64,000 nt of DNA from Mesobacillus subterraneus (GTDB lineage Bacteria > Bacillota > Bacilli > Bacillales > Cytobacillaceae). The stretch is from positions 1,798,001-1,862,000 of the forward strand of contig NZ_CP129019.1 in NCBI RefSeq assembly GCF_020524355.2. Reading direction: 5' to 3'. Both the position numbers and the translations under genes were made by a program. The notes below the pieces were generated by a model that saw only the letters and a program-made list of their open reading frames with translations, had not been told where the DNA came from and did no database searches. The number at the start of each line of letters is the position of its first letter. The stretch's first letter is position 1. Shown here one piece after another: positions 56,964 through 64,000 of the stretch.

Positions 56964-56990
56964 AAGCAGCGTCAATGACGCTGCTTTTTG
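56963..56990 (+). terminator. Terminator after the single-domain DUF3231 gene
   Basis: AGCAGCGTCA (56965-56974) pairs with TGACGCTGCT (56976-56985), followed by TTTTG. The loop is very short. Confidence 0.8.
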
Positions 56991-57100
56991 AATGGATTGA
57001 TTTGCGTGGGTAAAAAATAATTTCATTTTCTCTGAGGCTTATAATTGTTAAAATGATATATAGTTTCAGAATTGTTTTAATTGCCATAAGGAGGATCACC

Positions 57101-58150
57101 ATGGAAGAAACATTTTTACAATCTGTAAGATACGACGGTGAAAAACTACATATTTTAGACCAAACAAAACTTCCACAGGTCACTGAGTTCCTGGAAATCA
57201 GCAATATTAAAGATGTATGGGATGCAATTAAACAGCTTAAAGTAAGGGGTGCTCCTGCAATTGGCATTGCAGCTGCTTATGGGCTGGTTCTTGGTATCAA
57301 GGATGCACCAGAGACCGATTTCGGAACGTTTTATGATTTTTTCAATAATCAAGCGGATTACCTTGCTACTTCCAGGCCTACTGCAGTTAATCTTTTCTGG
57401 GCACTTAAAAGGATGGATGCACGTGCTAAAGCTGAAAGTAGCAAACCGGTAAAGGAAGTAAAAAGGCTGCTGGAAGAAGAAGCTCACTTAATCCGCCAGG
57501 AAGATGAGAATGTCTGCAGTTCCATTGGCGAGAATGCTTTGACTTTATTAAAAGACGGCATGACCGTATTAACTCATTGCAACGCCGGAGGAATTGCCAC
57601 AGCAAGGTATGGTACAGCACTAGCTCCAATCTATTTGGCTAAGGAAAAAGGAATGGATATAAAGGTGTTTGCAGATGAAACCAGACCATTGCTACAAGGG
57701 GCGCGTCTGACAGCCTGGGAATTAATGCAGGCAGGAATCGATGTTACCCTCATAACTGACAGCATGGCAGCCATGGTCATGCAACAGGGAAAAGTACAAG
57801 CGGTGATCGTAGGGTGTGACCGTGTAGCAGCCAACGGAGACGTAGCCAATAAAATCGGGACATACGGTGTCGCACTATTAGCAAAAGCACACAACATCCC
57901 TTTCTATGTCGCAGCTCCACTTTCGACCATTGATCTTGAAACCAAAACAGGTGAGGAAATACCGATTGAGGAACGGGCAGCAGAGGAAATCACTGCAGGT
58001 TTCGGGAAAGCGACAGCACCTGAAGGCGTGAAGGTTTTCAATCCAGCTTTTGATGTGACCCCACATGACCTAATTACCGCAATTATTACTGAAAAAGGGA
58101 TCATGCGAGGAAACTACAATGAAGAGTTGACGCGTTTGTTTGACCATTAA
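57101..58150 (+). CDS. mtnA: S-methyl-5-thioribose-1-phosphate isomerase
   Basis: The 349-residue enzyme converts methylthioribose-1-phosphate to methylthioribulose-1-phosphate in methionine salvage. The catalytic Cys is in [10 protein letters not shown] and the catalytic Asp in [16 protein letters not shown] lies 7 nt before the ATG at 57101. No mtnK is adjacent and no S-box (SAM riboswitch) is visible in the 110-nt leader, unlike the mtnKA operon of B. subtilis. Confidence 0.95.
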   Translation: MEETFLQSVRYDGEKLHILDQTKLPQVTEFLEISNIKDVWDAIKQLKVRGAPAIGIAAAYGLVLGIKDAPETDFGTFYDFFNNQADYLATSRPTAVNLFWALKRMDARAKAESSKPVKEVKRLLEEEAHLIRQEDENVCSSIGENALTLLKDGMTVLTHCNAGGIATARYGTALAPIYLAKEKGMDIKVFADETRPLLQGARLTAWELMQAGIDVTLITDSMAAMVMQQGKVQAVIVGCDRVAANGDVANKIGTYGVALLAKAHNIPFYVAAPLSTIDLETKTGEEIPIEERAAEEITAGFGKATAPEGVKVFNPAFDVTPHDLITAIITEKGIMRGNYNEELTRLFDH

Positions 58151-58160
58151 GAAAGATTAA

Positions 58161-58190
58161 ATGCCAGGAGCCAATTTCCTGGCATTTTTT
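58161..58190 (+). terminator. Terminator after mtnA
   Basis: ATGCCAGGA (58161-58169) pairs with TCCTGGCAT (58177-58185), followed by TTTTTG. Confidence 0.88.
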
Positions 58191-58429
58191 GTATTATTTG
58201 AATGAGTGTTAGACAGAATTATCGGTAGGAAAGTAAGCTTCAACCAAAGGTGCCCCATGTTTGTACAACATTTAGGTTCGTAGTGTCGAGATTTTATCCA
58301 AAGCTAAGCGAATGCCACATTCTTCTAATTAAAATTCACATAATCCTCAAATTTTCTCACTTTTCCACTATCATTATCTATGTATACTTGGGATATCCTA
58401 CATGTAAATAAACCAAAGGGGGTTTTTCC

Positions 58430-58954
58430 ATGGTCAAAAAAGCGATTGCTGCGGGGGTTCTCGCTGGACTGGTACTGTTTGCTCTATTCCAACATTTTTA
58501 TTATAAATCGGGGGAGACACAAGCGGTTGAAACTTCAAATGCAACAACTGGAATCGGTGCCGGAATGGTAGCTCCTGATTTTGCACTGAAAAACCTCGCT
58601 GGTGAGGAGGTCAGCTTAAAAGACTACAGAGGTAAGAAGGTAATGCTGAATTTCTGGGCTACTTGGTGTCCGCCTTGTAAAGAGGAAATGCCGGCGATGG
58701 AACAATTCTATAAAGACAATTCAAGTGAAGTTGAAATCCTTGCCGTCAATTTAGATCCTCAGAACAATGTAAAGGAATTTGTGAATGATAATGGATTATC
58801 CTTCCCGATTTTATTGGATCAGGATGGAAGCACTCAGCAAATATATTCAATTCTTTCAATTCCTACTACTTTTATTATTGATGAACAAGGATTAATTTTA
58901 AAAAAGCATATTGGTTCTATGACATTCGAACAAATGCAGGAACTTATGAAGTGA
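58430..58954 (+). CDS. yneN: Membrane-anchored thiol-disulfide oxidoreductase (TlpA/ResA-like)
   Basis: The 174-residue protein has an N-terminal membrane anchor (IAAGVLAGLVLFALFQHFYY) and an extracytoplasmic thioredoxin-like AhpC/TSA domain with active site WATWCPPCKEEMP. A ResA-like reductant role in disulfide exchange is likely. Its place after aconitase and before sspN and tlp matches B. subtilis yneN. The ATG at 58430 follows AGGGGG. Confidence 0.88.
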   Translation: MVKKAIAAGVLAGLVLFALFQHFYYKSGETQAVETSNATTGIGAGMVAPDFALKNLAGEEVSLKDYRGKKVMLNFWATWCPPCKEEMPAMEQFYKDNSSEVEILAVNLDPQNNVKEFVNDNGLSFPILLDQDGSTQQIYSILSIPTTFIIDEQGLILKKHIGSMTFEQMQELMK

Positions 58955-58982
58955 CACCAGTACGGGCTACTGGTGTTTTTTA
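58954..58982 (+). terminator. Terminator after yneN
   Basis: ACACCAGTA (58954-58962) pairs with TACTGGTGT (58968-58976), followed by TTTTT; the stem overlaps the last base of the gene. Confidence 0.88.
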
Positions 58983-59121
58983 AATGGTAAAAATTGCATG
59001 TAAAACTCAATAAAATATCGGGTATGTATAAAATACGATTAAATTTTCAAAAAGTTGTAATAATTGCAACCGTTTCCGGACATAATAACTGTTACAATGA
59101 TGACAAAGGATGGTGAACACG

Positions 59122-59253
59122 TTGAGAAAACCTAGAAAGCGTTCTTTTCAAGAGCTAGTAATGGAAAATAAACGCCAACTACTGAATGATCGTGACGCAC
59201 TCGAGAGAATCGAGGCTAAATTAGAGCAAAAACACTTGGGTAAAGCTGAGTAA
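59122..59253 (+). CDS. FbpB-family small basic protein, 43 aa
   Basis: The TTG at 59122 starts LRKPRKRSFQELVMENKRQL then LNDRDALERIEAKLEQKH, matching the FbpB family (Fur-regulated basic protein B). In B. subtilis FbpB helps the sRNA FsrA in the iron-sparing response. GGTGA lies about 6 nt upstream. An imperfect palindrome (GTTGTAATAATTGCAAC, 59054-59070) lies in the promoter area but is not a good Fur box, so iron control of this paralogue is uncertain. Confidence 0.8.
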   Translation: MRKPRKRSFQELVMENKRQLLNDRDALERIEAKLEQKHLGKAE

Positions 59254-59323
59254 ATATCATACATTTCCATTAATGAATACCACTTCTTTAGGAAAAACTT
59301 ATCCTAGAGGAGGGATAATATAC

Positions 59324-59467
59324 ATGAGCAATCCTAAAAAGCACAGCAAGCATTTTGTTCCGAGTCACCTCGGAACGCAGCCGCGAGGATTCAGTGGCAA
59401 TAAAGGAAAGAAAATGAATGATAAGTCGGGTGAACATGCCCAGGTAATACAAACTAAAGGTGAATAG
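59324..59467 (+). CDS. sspN: Small acid-soluble spore protein N
   Basis: The 47-residue peptide (MSNPKKHSKHFVPSHLGTQP then SGNKGKKMNDKSGEHA and a QTKGE end) matches SspN. GAGGAGGGATAATATAC precedes the ATG at 59324. In B. subtilis sspN and tlp are cotranscribed in the forespore under sigma-G; here a terminator separates them. Confidence 0.93.
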   Translation: MSNPKKHSKHFVPSHLGTQPRGFSGNKGKKMNDKSGEHAQVIQTKGE

Positions 59468-59480
59468 TACTGTGAAGCTG

Positions 59481-59510
59481 CCTGCCAATTTATTGGCGGG
59501 TCTTTTCTTT
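59481..59510 (+). terminator. Terminator after sspN
   Basis: CCTGCCAAT (59481-59489) pairs with ATTGGCGGG (59492-59500), followed by TCTTTTCTTT. Confidence 0.75.
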
Positions 59511-59596
59511 ATCTTTTTAATGATTTTTTTTCATTACACCTGCACTGTTCTAAAGGTTATCCACTGTTTTCCGCTAATAAACAAACGGAGTAGTAG

Positions 59597-59603
59597 CATA
59601 CTA
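59597..59603 (+). promoter_or_regulatory. Candidate sigma-G -10 element of tlp
   Basis: CATACTA fits the sigma-G -10 consensus CATWHTA. TAATA lies 17 nt upstream as an imperfect -35 (consensus GHATR). The tlp start codon is 33 nt downstream. Confidence 0.45.
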
Positions 59604-59635
59604 TTGATGTACTTTTTAAAAGGAGGTACCTGACA

Positions 59636-59857
59636 ATGACAAATCATACACCAAAGCTCGACGACCGTAGCGATAACGTCGAAAAGCTGCAGTCCATGAT
59701 TCATCATACGATTGAGAACATGGAAGATGCTGAGGCTGCAATGAGCAATTCGAGTCCTGAAGATCAACAAAGAATCAAGGCTAAAAATGAACGACGCAGA
59801 GACAGCATTGATTCCTTCAGGGCTGAAATTAAGGATGAAGCGCATAACGAGCAGTAA
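59636..59857 (+). CDS. tlp: Small acid-soluble spore protein Tlp
   Basis: The 73-residue charged peptide (PKLDDRSDNVEKLQSMIHHT, then NMEDAEAAMS and EDQQRIKAKNERRRDSID) is the Tlp family of forespore proteins. Despite the old name 'thioredoxin-like' it has no CxxC. AAAGGAGG lies about 9 nt before the ATG at 59636. Confidence 0.93.
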   Translation: MTNHTPKLDDRSDNVEKLQSMIHHTIENMEDAEAAMSNSSPEDQQRIKAKNERRRDSIDSFRAEIKDEAHNEQ

Positions 59858-59860
59858 TTC

Positions 59861-59894
59861 AAAAAAGACCCGTCAATAGGCGGGTCTTTTTCCG
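59861..59894 (+). terminator. Terminator after tlp
   Basis: AAAGACCCG (59864-59872) pairs with CGGGTCTTT (59881-59889), followed by TTCCG. Confidence 0.88.
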
Positions 59895-59973
59895 TTTCGT
59901 TTAAAATGTGATAATATACGGAATGTGAACTAGATAATATAAGTAATTAACTTTAAATAAAGAAGTGATTTGA

Positions 59974-62295
59974 ATGGACCGACAGAAAAAACAAATTCCT
60001 ATGGATGAACAGATTTTGCTATGGGCAGAAGAGATAAGTACAAAAGGTTATATTCAGGATGAAGCCAGTTTGATCACTGCTGTCAGGAAGATGACAAAAA
60101 GTGAAGAAAATAAGAAACTGTCTCAAATCCTGACTCTGGCTGCTCAATCAAGAGCCCACCGAAACGGTTATGATTCTCTTGTCCTGCAGTGGCTGAAGAC
60201 CGCCATTGAAAACGATTCGGCAAACCTGAAGGCAAAATCATTACTGGCCAGGAATCAATGGAAAAATAAAGGGGACCTTTTTGACCAGCTTGTCTATCCA
60301 CGGATCAGGGAAACAGATAATCGGGCATTAAAAAAGAAAACAGCAGAGCAGTATATAGATATTTCACAGCAATTTCTCTCGCACGCTGAAGAAGAACTTG
60401 ATGAGTTAACTGCCCAGCATCTTGAAAAAGGGTCTGAAGTTGAGGGAAAATTCAACAGGCTGATACATTTGCTAGAAAAGGCGATAGAAGAGACAGCAGC
60501 CCTCCTGAAAGCAACAGAGCTATATGAACAGTCAGTTACCGGTGTTTTCCACACAGCTGTCCATCATGAAGAAATGCAGAAAAGACTTCAAAGCCTCGAA
60601 GAGATCAGGTTGCAATGGGAAGAAGAATTTGCGGAGGACTCTGATAGCCAGAAACATTCTGAACTGGATCCTCTGGCTGAACTGAATAAATTGGTAGGAC
60701 TCAAGTCGGTAAAGGAGAGAGTGAATGATTTTTACCGATTCTTGAAGTATCAGCAAAAACGGAAAGAGCTTGGTCTGCAAACAAAGGATGACCAAAGCCT
60801 GAATATGGTCCTGACCGGAAATCCAGGAACAGGAAAAACATCTTTAGCACGATTGCTTGCCAAAATATATTATCAGCTTGGAGTATTGCCACGAGAAGAA
60901 ATTATCGAGGCTGACCGCGCCAAGCTTGTCGGTGCTTATGTCGGGCAGACGGAGGAAAATGTCAGAAAGGTCGTCGAGCAAGCTTTGGGCGGGGTATTGT
61001 TTATTGATGAAGCATACAGTCTTAAGCGAGAAGGACAGACAGGGAATGACTATGGCCAAACGGCTATCGATACACTAGTGTCCTTAATGACCGGAAGTGA
61101 GTTTGGAGGCAAATTTGCTGTGATTCTTGCTGGTTATCCAGAAGAAATGCGACAATTTCTGGATGCGAACCCAGGATTAAGATCACGATTTCCTCAATCG
61201 AATTCAATCCATCTCCCGGATTACTCAGATGATGAACTCTTGCAGATTGCTGAACAAGCCGCACAGGATAACGATTATGCCATGACCATATCCGCAAAGA
61301 ATGAGCTTAGGGATCGAATTGAAAAGGAAAGAGTCGATGATACTTTCGGAAATGCAAGGACGGTACGCAACCTAGTTTTAGAGGCGATTTTCAAAAAGGG
61401 ATCCCGGCCGACTGAAGAAGATGACTTTTCGGTCTATACCTTATTGGAAAAAGAAGACTTTGAGTCACCATCGAATCCTTCAGCGGAAAAACCGCAAGAC
61501 AGGCTGAACGCGCTTGTGGGATTAGATACGGTGAAATCAGAAGTTTCCTCCTTGATTTCCTTCGTGAGGATGCAGCAGTTAAGAAAGGAAAAGGGATTGC
61601 CGGCTGTGCCGATACAGCTTCACTCCGTCTTCACAGGAAATCCTGGCACTGGAAAAACTACTGTCGCTAAGATATACGCTGAACTCCTCAAGGAATGCGG
61701 TATTCTAAAGCGAGGCCATTTAATTGTCAGCAGCCGCGCTGATTTTGTCGCTGGTTTTGTAGGACAGACAGCTATTAAAACAAAGAAAAAAATCCGCGAG
61801 GCACTCGGTGGAGTATTATTCATAGATGAGGCGTACTCTTTGCTAAGCCAAAGTTCTGGTGATTTTGGCAAGGAAGTTATTGATACTCTTGTGGATGAAA
61901 TGACAAGGCATAATGAAAATCTTGTCGTGATCCTGGCAGGCTACCCTGCTGAAATGGACATGCTGTTGGAAAGCAATCCCGGACTTCGGTCTAGATTCAA
62001 GAAGTTTTTCCATTTCCCAGACTATAATGTGAGTGAGTTGCTGCTTATCATAAAGAATTATGCTGGAAAGTATCAATATAAAATTAATATTAAAGCAGAG
62101 GCTTTTTTAACTGCTAAAATTTCTGAAACAGAAATCAATGGGAATGGCCGATTTGCGACTAACTTAGTGGATGAAGCGATACAATCCCAGGCGTATCGAT
62201 TGATAGATAGCGAAAATTTTGAGAATTTGGGTGAAAATGTTTTATACTTGGAAAAACAAGATTTTGAAGCTGCTTTAAAAAAGCTGGTAGATTAA
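59974..62295 (+). CDS. Two-domain CbxX/CfxQ-type AAA+ ATPase (SpoVK-like)
   Basis: The 773-residue protein has a helical N-terminal region (residues 1-225, TPR-like or coiled coil) and two AAA+ modules of the CbxX/CfxQ family. Walker A is GNPGTGKTS near residue 281 and GNPGTGKTT near 554. Walker B is GGVLFIDEAYSL in both. Arg-finger regions NPGLRSRFPQ and NPGLRSRFKK follow. B. subtilis SpoVK has a single such module; two-module forms are known in Bacillaceae and in ESX-type loci (EccA has one module plus TPRs). It probably remodels a protein partner; partner and stage are unknown. It lies between tlp and yneP, a position not occupied in B. subtilis. Confidence 0.88.
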   Translation: MDRQKKQIPMDEQILLWAEEISTKGYIQDEASLITAVRKMTKSEENKKLSQILTLAAQSRAHRNGYDSLVLQWLKTAIENDSANLKAKSLLARNQWKNKGDLFDQLVYPRIRETDNRALKKKTAEQYIDISQQFLSHAEEELDELTAQHLEKGSEVEGKFNRLIHLLEKAIEETAALLKATELYEQSVTGVFHTAVHHEEMQKRLQSLEEIRLQWEEEFAEDSDSQKHSELDPLAELNKLVGLKSVKERVNDFYRFLKYQQKRKELGLQTKDDQSLNMVLTGNPGTGKTSLARLLAKIYYQLGVLPREEIIEADRAKLVGAYVGQTEENVRKVVEQALGGVLFIDEAYSLKREGQTGNDYGQTAIDTLVSLMTGSEFGGKFAVILAGYPEEMRQFLDANPGLRSRFPQSNSIHLPDYSDDELLQIAEQAAQDNDYAMTISAKNELRDRIEKERVDDTFGNARTVRNLVLEAIFKKGSRPTEEDDFSVYTLLEKEDFESPSNPSAEKPQDRLNALVGLDTVKSEVSSLISFVRMQQLRKEKGLPAVPIQLHSVFTGNPGTGKTTVAKIYAELLKECGILKRGHLIVSSRADFVAGFVGQTAIKTKKKIREALGGVLFIDEAYSLLSQSSGDFGKEVIDTLVDEMTRHNENLVVILAGYPAEMDMLLESNPGLRSRFKKFFHFPDYNVSELLLIIKNYAGKYQYKINIKAEAFLTAKISETEINGNGRFATNLVDEAIQSQAYRLIDSENFENLGENVLYLEKQDFEAALKKLVD

Positions 62296-62325
62296 ACTTA
62301 CAAGAAAAAACAAAGGGGATTGCCA

Positions 62326-62769
62326 ATGAAAATTTCTTCTAGGGAGATCGAGGTTAGATATGCGGAGACAGACCAGATGGGTGTAGTGTATCACGCCAAT
62401 TATCTGGTGTGGATGGAGCTGGGCAGAACACAATTAATCAAGGAGCTTGGCTTTAATTATGCAGAAATGGAGAAGGATGGAATCATTTCACCTGTTCTTG
62501 ATATCCAGGCTTCCTATAAAAAACCACTAAGGTATGGAGATACAGCTACAATCAAGACGTGGGTGGAGGAATATGATGGCATTCGCTCCGTCTATAAATA
62601 TGAAATCTTCAACGGTGAGGGTGAGCTTGCATTGACAGGCAGCTCAAAACATGTCTGTGTTAAAAAGGATAGCTTTCTGCCGATATCGTTAAAAAGGAGC
62701 TATCCGGACTGGCATGAAGCTTATCTACAGGCAATGAAGAAGCCGGAAGAAGAAAAGGAGCAAGTCTGA
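62326..62769 (+). CDS. yneP: Acyl-CoA thioesterase, YbgC/YneP type
   Basis: The 147-residue hot-dog-fold protein has the 4-hydroxybenzoyl-CoA thioesterase signature RYAETDQMGVVYHANYLVW with the catalytic Asp/His region. It hydrolyses short acyl-CoA esters. The ATG at 62326 has AAAGGGG 7-8 nt upstream. It is followed after one base by yneQ and is probably cotranscribed with it, as in B. subtilis. Confidence 0.92.
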   Translation: MKISSREIEVRYAETDQMGVVYHANYLVWMELGRTQLIKELGFNYAEMEKDGIISPVLDIQASYKKPLRYGDTATIKTWVEEYDGIRSVYKYEIFNGEGELALTGSSKHVCVKKDSFLPISLKRSYPDWHEAYLQAMKKPEEEKEQV

Positions 62770-62770
62770 T

Positions 62771-63073
62771 TTGGCTTTCGGGATTAAGCGCCACGAACTA
62801 GAGGAATGGAAAACTAAAATCGATGGTGGGGAGCTCGCCTTCCTGACCCATTACTGGGTGGATGACCGGTTTCCAGACTGTTCAACGGTTACGAAAGTAG
62901 GATGCAGGGATCTTCAAAAGCTGGCTGATTGGGGAAGAAAATATGGTTTGCAGCCGGAGTGGATTGACAAAAGGAAGACAAGTTATCCTCACTTCGATCT
63001 GTTAGGAACGAAGCGAGCAGAAATTTTGAAACTAGAGGGAATTCAGAACCACCTTATAAAAGAAAAGAAATAA
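62771..63073 (+). CDS. yneQ: Conserved hypothetical protein YneQ
   Basis: The TTG at 62771 (AAGGAG 10 nt upstream) starts LAFGIKRHELEEWKTKIDGG, and the protein continues with LTHYWVDDRFPDCSTVTKVG and HFDLLGTKRAEILKLEG. This matches YneQ, a short conserved Bacillaceae protein of unknown role, by length (100 residues), motif and position beside yneP and yneR. Confidence 0.85.
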   Translation: MAFGIKRHELEEWKTKIDGGELAFLTHYWVDDRFPDCSTVTKVGCRDLQKLADWGRKYGLQPEWIDKRKTSYPHFDLLGTKRAEILKLEGIQNHLIKEKK

Positions 63074-63107
63074 GGCAGGCGCAAAATGCGTCTGCCTTAT
63101 TTCTTTT
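63063..63107. terminator. Bidirectional terminator between yneQ and yneR
   Basis: AAGAAATAAGGCAG and CTGCCTTATTTCTT pair, extended by GCGC/GCG(T) pairs around an AAAAT loop. It overlaps both stop codon areas. Confidence 0.88.
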
Positions 63108-63390
63108 CAAATTTAAAATCGGGTTCCTTGCCAACCGGGTGAAGCTCAACGATTAAATCATGGCCGTCAAAATACCAAATATCTTTTTCTTCAATATAAT
63201 AGGTAACATCATTCTTTTCAGTTTTCACACCGATATGATCAGGTTCTTCCTTGGAGACACCTAATGAAAAACCTTTCTGGATTGAACTGAAACCGCCGTA
63301 CCGGACAAAAAATCGCAAATAGCTTCCGGATGAAAGGTCCATTTCATTTTCATACCATGCTGCTGCATCATCTTTAATTGTAATATTCAT
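63097..63390 (-). CDS. yneR: HesB/IscA-like protein YneR lacking the cluster-binding cysteines
   Basis: The 97-residue protein resembles the HesB/YadR/YfhF family: MNITIKDDAAAWYENEMDLS, then YLRFFVRYGGFSSIQKGFSL. It contains no Cys at all, so it cannot bind an iron-sulfur cluster in the way of IscA or SufA. This matches YneR-type paralogues of Bacillus. Role unknown. Converges on yneQ with a shared terminator. Confidence 0.87.
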   Translation of the reverse strand: MNITIKDDAAAWYENEMDLSSGSYLRFFVRYGGFSSIQKGFSLGVSKEEPDHIGVKTEKNDVTYYIEEKDIWYFDGHDLIVELHPVGKEPDFKFEKK

Positions 63391-63467
63391 ATTGTTCTCC
63401 TTCCATACCAGATAGACCGATTATAACATAAGCAATGCCCAGTCTTCATGGACCGGGCACTCTCACT

Positions 63468-64000
63468 TTATTCTTTTATAAATTGTGTCATATGATCCAT
63501 GATTTCGTTATATTTATTTTCTGCTCCAGCAAGGCTGAATTTACCTGCATCCTGTAAAGGAACCACCTGGTAATTCCTTTGCCTGCTGCTTGAAACAAAG
63601 GTCGGGATAAATTCAGGGTTATTCAATACAATTACATTACCTTCTGGTGTGATGGTTTTAGTTACTTCCACAGTGGCAAGTCCGCCAATATCTTTATAAT
63701 CCCACATTTGACCTGACAGAAAGTTGCCAAGAGAGTAAACAACCAATGCTTTTCTGCCGTCTGATGATGTCAGCCAATCCATAGGCTGAAGTACATGAGG
63801 GTGATGCCCAAAAATGATATCAACACCTTCGTCGACGAGAAATTGTGCAAGGTCCTTTTGTTCAGTTGTAGGGAAACGCTGGTATTCATTTCCCCAGTGG
63901 ATACTCATGACTACAACATCTGACTCCGTTTTAGCGCGATGAATTTCAGCCTTCATTGCTTCTCTGTCAATCAGATTCACTAGATGGTCTTTTCCAATCG
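63468..64000 (-). CDS. CapA-family (poly-gamma-glutamate biosynthesis-like) protein, C-terminal part
   Basis: The open frame continues past the right edge, so about 177 C-terminal residues are seen. VVMSIHWGNEYQRFPTTEQK, VDIIFGHHPHVLQP and VVYSLGNFLSGQ are the metallophosphatase-like signatures of the CapA/PgsA family. Family members take part in capsular poly-gamma-glutamate synthesis or related envelope functions. The GTG at 63980 is internal; the reading frame stays open upstream (IGKDHLVNLIDREAM). Confidence 0.85.
   Translation of the reverse strand, partial: IGKDHLVNLIDREAMKAEIHRAKTESDVVVMSIHWGNEYQRFPTTEQKDLAQFLVDEGVDIIFGHHPHVLQPMDWLTSSDGRKALVVYSLGNFLSGQMWDYKDIGGLATVEVTKTITPEGNVIVLNNPEFIPTFVSSSRQRNYQVVPLQDAGKFSLAGAENKYNEIMDHMTQFIKE

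Noticed and set aside
56991..57100. S-box riboswitch before mtnA
   Set aside because: Only about 110 nt are available and no S-box core or leader terminator is seen.
63435..63465. Terminator of the CapA-like gene
   Set aside because: GCCCGGTC can pair with GACTGGGC, but no T run follows on the minus strand, so it is too weak to list.

Overview
The window is a piece of a low-to-moderate GC, endospore-forming Bacillaceae chromosome. Several blocks point there. The small acid-soluble spore protein genes sspP, sspO, sspN and tlp are present. The order sspP-sspO-acnA ... yneN-sspN-tlp ... yneP-yneQ-yneR is that of Bacillus subtilis. The dppABCDE-ykfABCD murein-peptide cluster is complete. Strong GGAGG ribosome binding sites and rho-independent terminators follow the Bacillus pattern. 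A selenocysteine system (selD, a SelW-like gene, selA) sets it apart from B. subtilis and fits Mesobacillus-like relatives; the genus is an inference.

Layout. 1-9 kb holds the N-terminus of a membrane GAF sensor protein, a two-domain DUF3231 protein, a pyridoxamine-phosphate-oxidase-like gene, glpQ, a MerR-type coiled-coil protein built from 18-residue repeats, aspA, a HAD phosphatase and a small membrane protein behind a sigma-B-like promoter. 9.4-21 kb is a Nudix CoA pyrophosphatase and then the dpp-ykf operon (dipeptide import, peptide trimming, L-Ala-D/L-Glu epimerisation) with a serine hydrolase at its end. 21-33 kb carries a diguanylate cyclase, an MFS exporter next to a 32-bp perfect palindrome, an SDR, a giant multi-spanning membrane protein, an HD hydrolase, a YhcN-like lipoprotein and an AI-2E-type permease. 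33.6-36.9 kb is a phnDCEE phosphonate-type importer. 37-45.8 kb holds an ABC-F ATPase, an LVIVD-repeat secreted protein, a YqcI/YcgG protein, an AbrB paralogue, arginine deiminase and kbl-tdh (threonine to glycine). 45.9-48.9 kb is the selenium block. 48.9-64 kb is the spore-protein/aconitase/yne region with an NCS2 purine permease, LysR regulator, mtnA, a two-domain CbxX-type AAA+ ATPase and a partial CapA-like gene.

The most interesting biology is the selenium block. selD has an in-frame UGA at codon 19. A 79-residue gene between selD and selA, easily missed, reads C-M-Q-U and has a perfect 5-bp hairpin 22-26 nt downstream of its UGA, as expected for a bacterial SECIS. A maker (SelD), a user (SelW-like) and the tRNA-loading enzyme (SelA) therefore sit together, while selB and tRNA-Sec are not in the window.

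Nine otherwise well-preserved genes are broken by one base each. Four are +1 errors in G runs, one is in an A run, one in a C/T run, two are stop substitutions and one is a single-base loss. Five of the nine lie at a present or inferred GGCC. I read most of these as base-calling errors, possibly methylation-linked, rather than true pseudogenes, but this cannot be settled from the sequence.

Non-coding structure includes a 53-nt tandem array (nine units) after acnA, a 52-nt tandem array (three units) after dppE, and three or four diverged copies of a modular GC-rich dispersed element. Regulatory candidates include CcpC-type boxes at acnA, a CodY-like box at dppA, two sigma-B-like promoters and a cre-like site.
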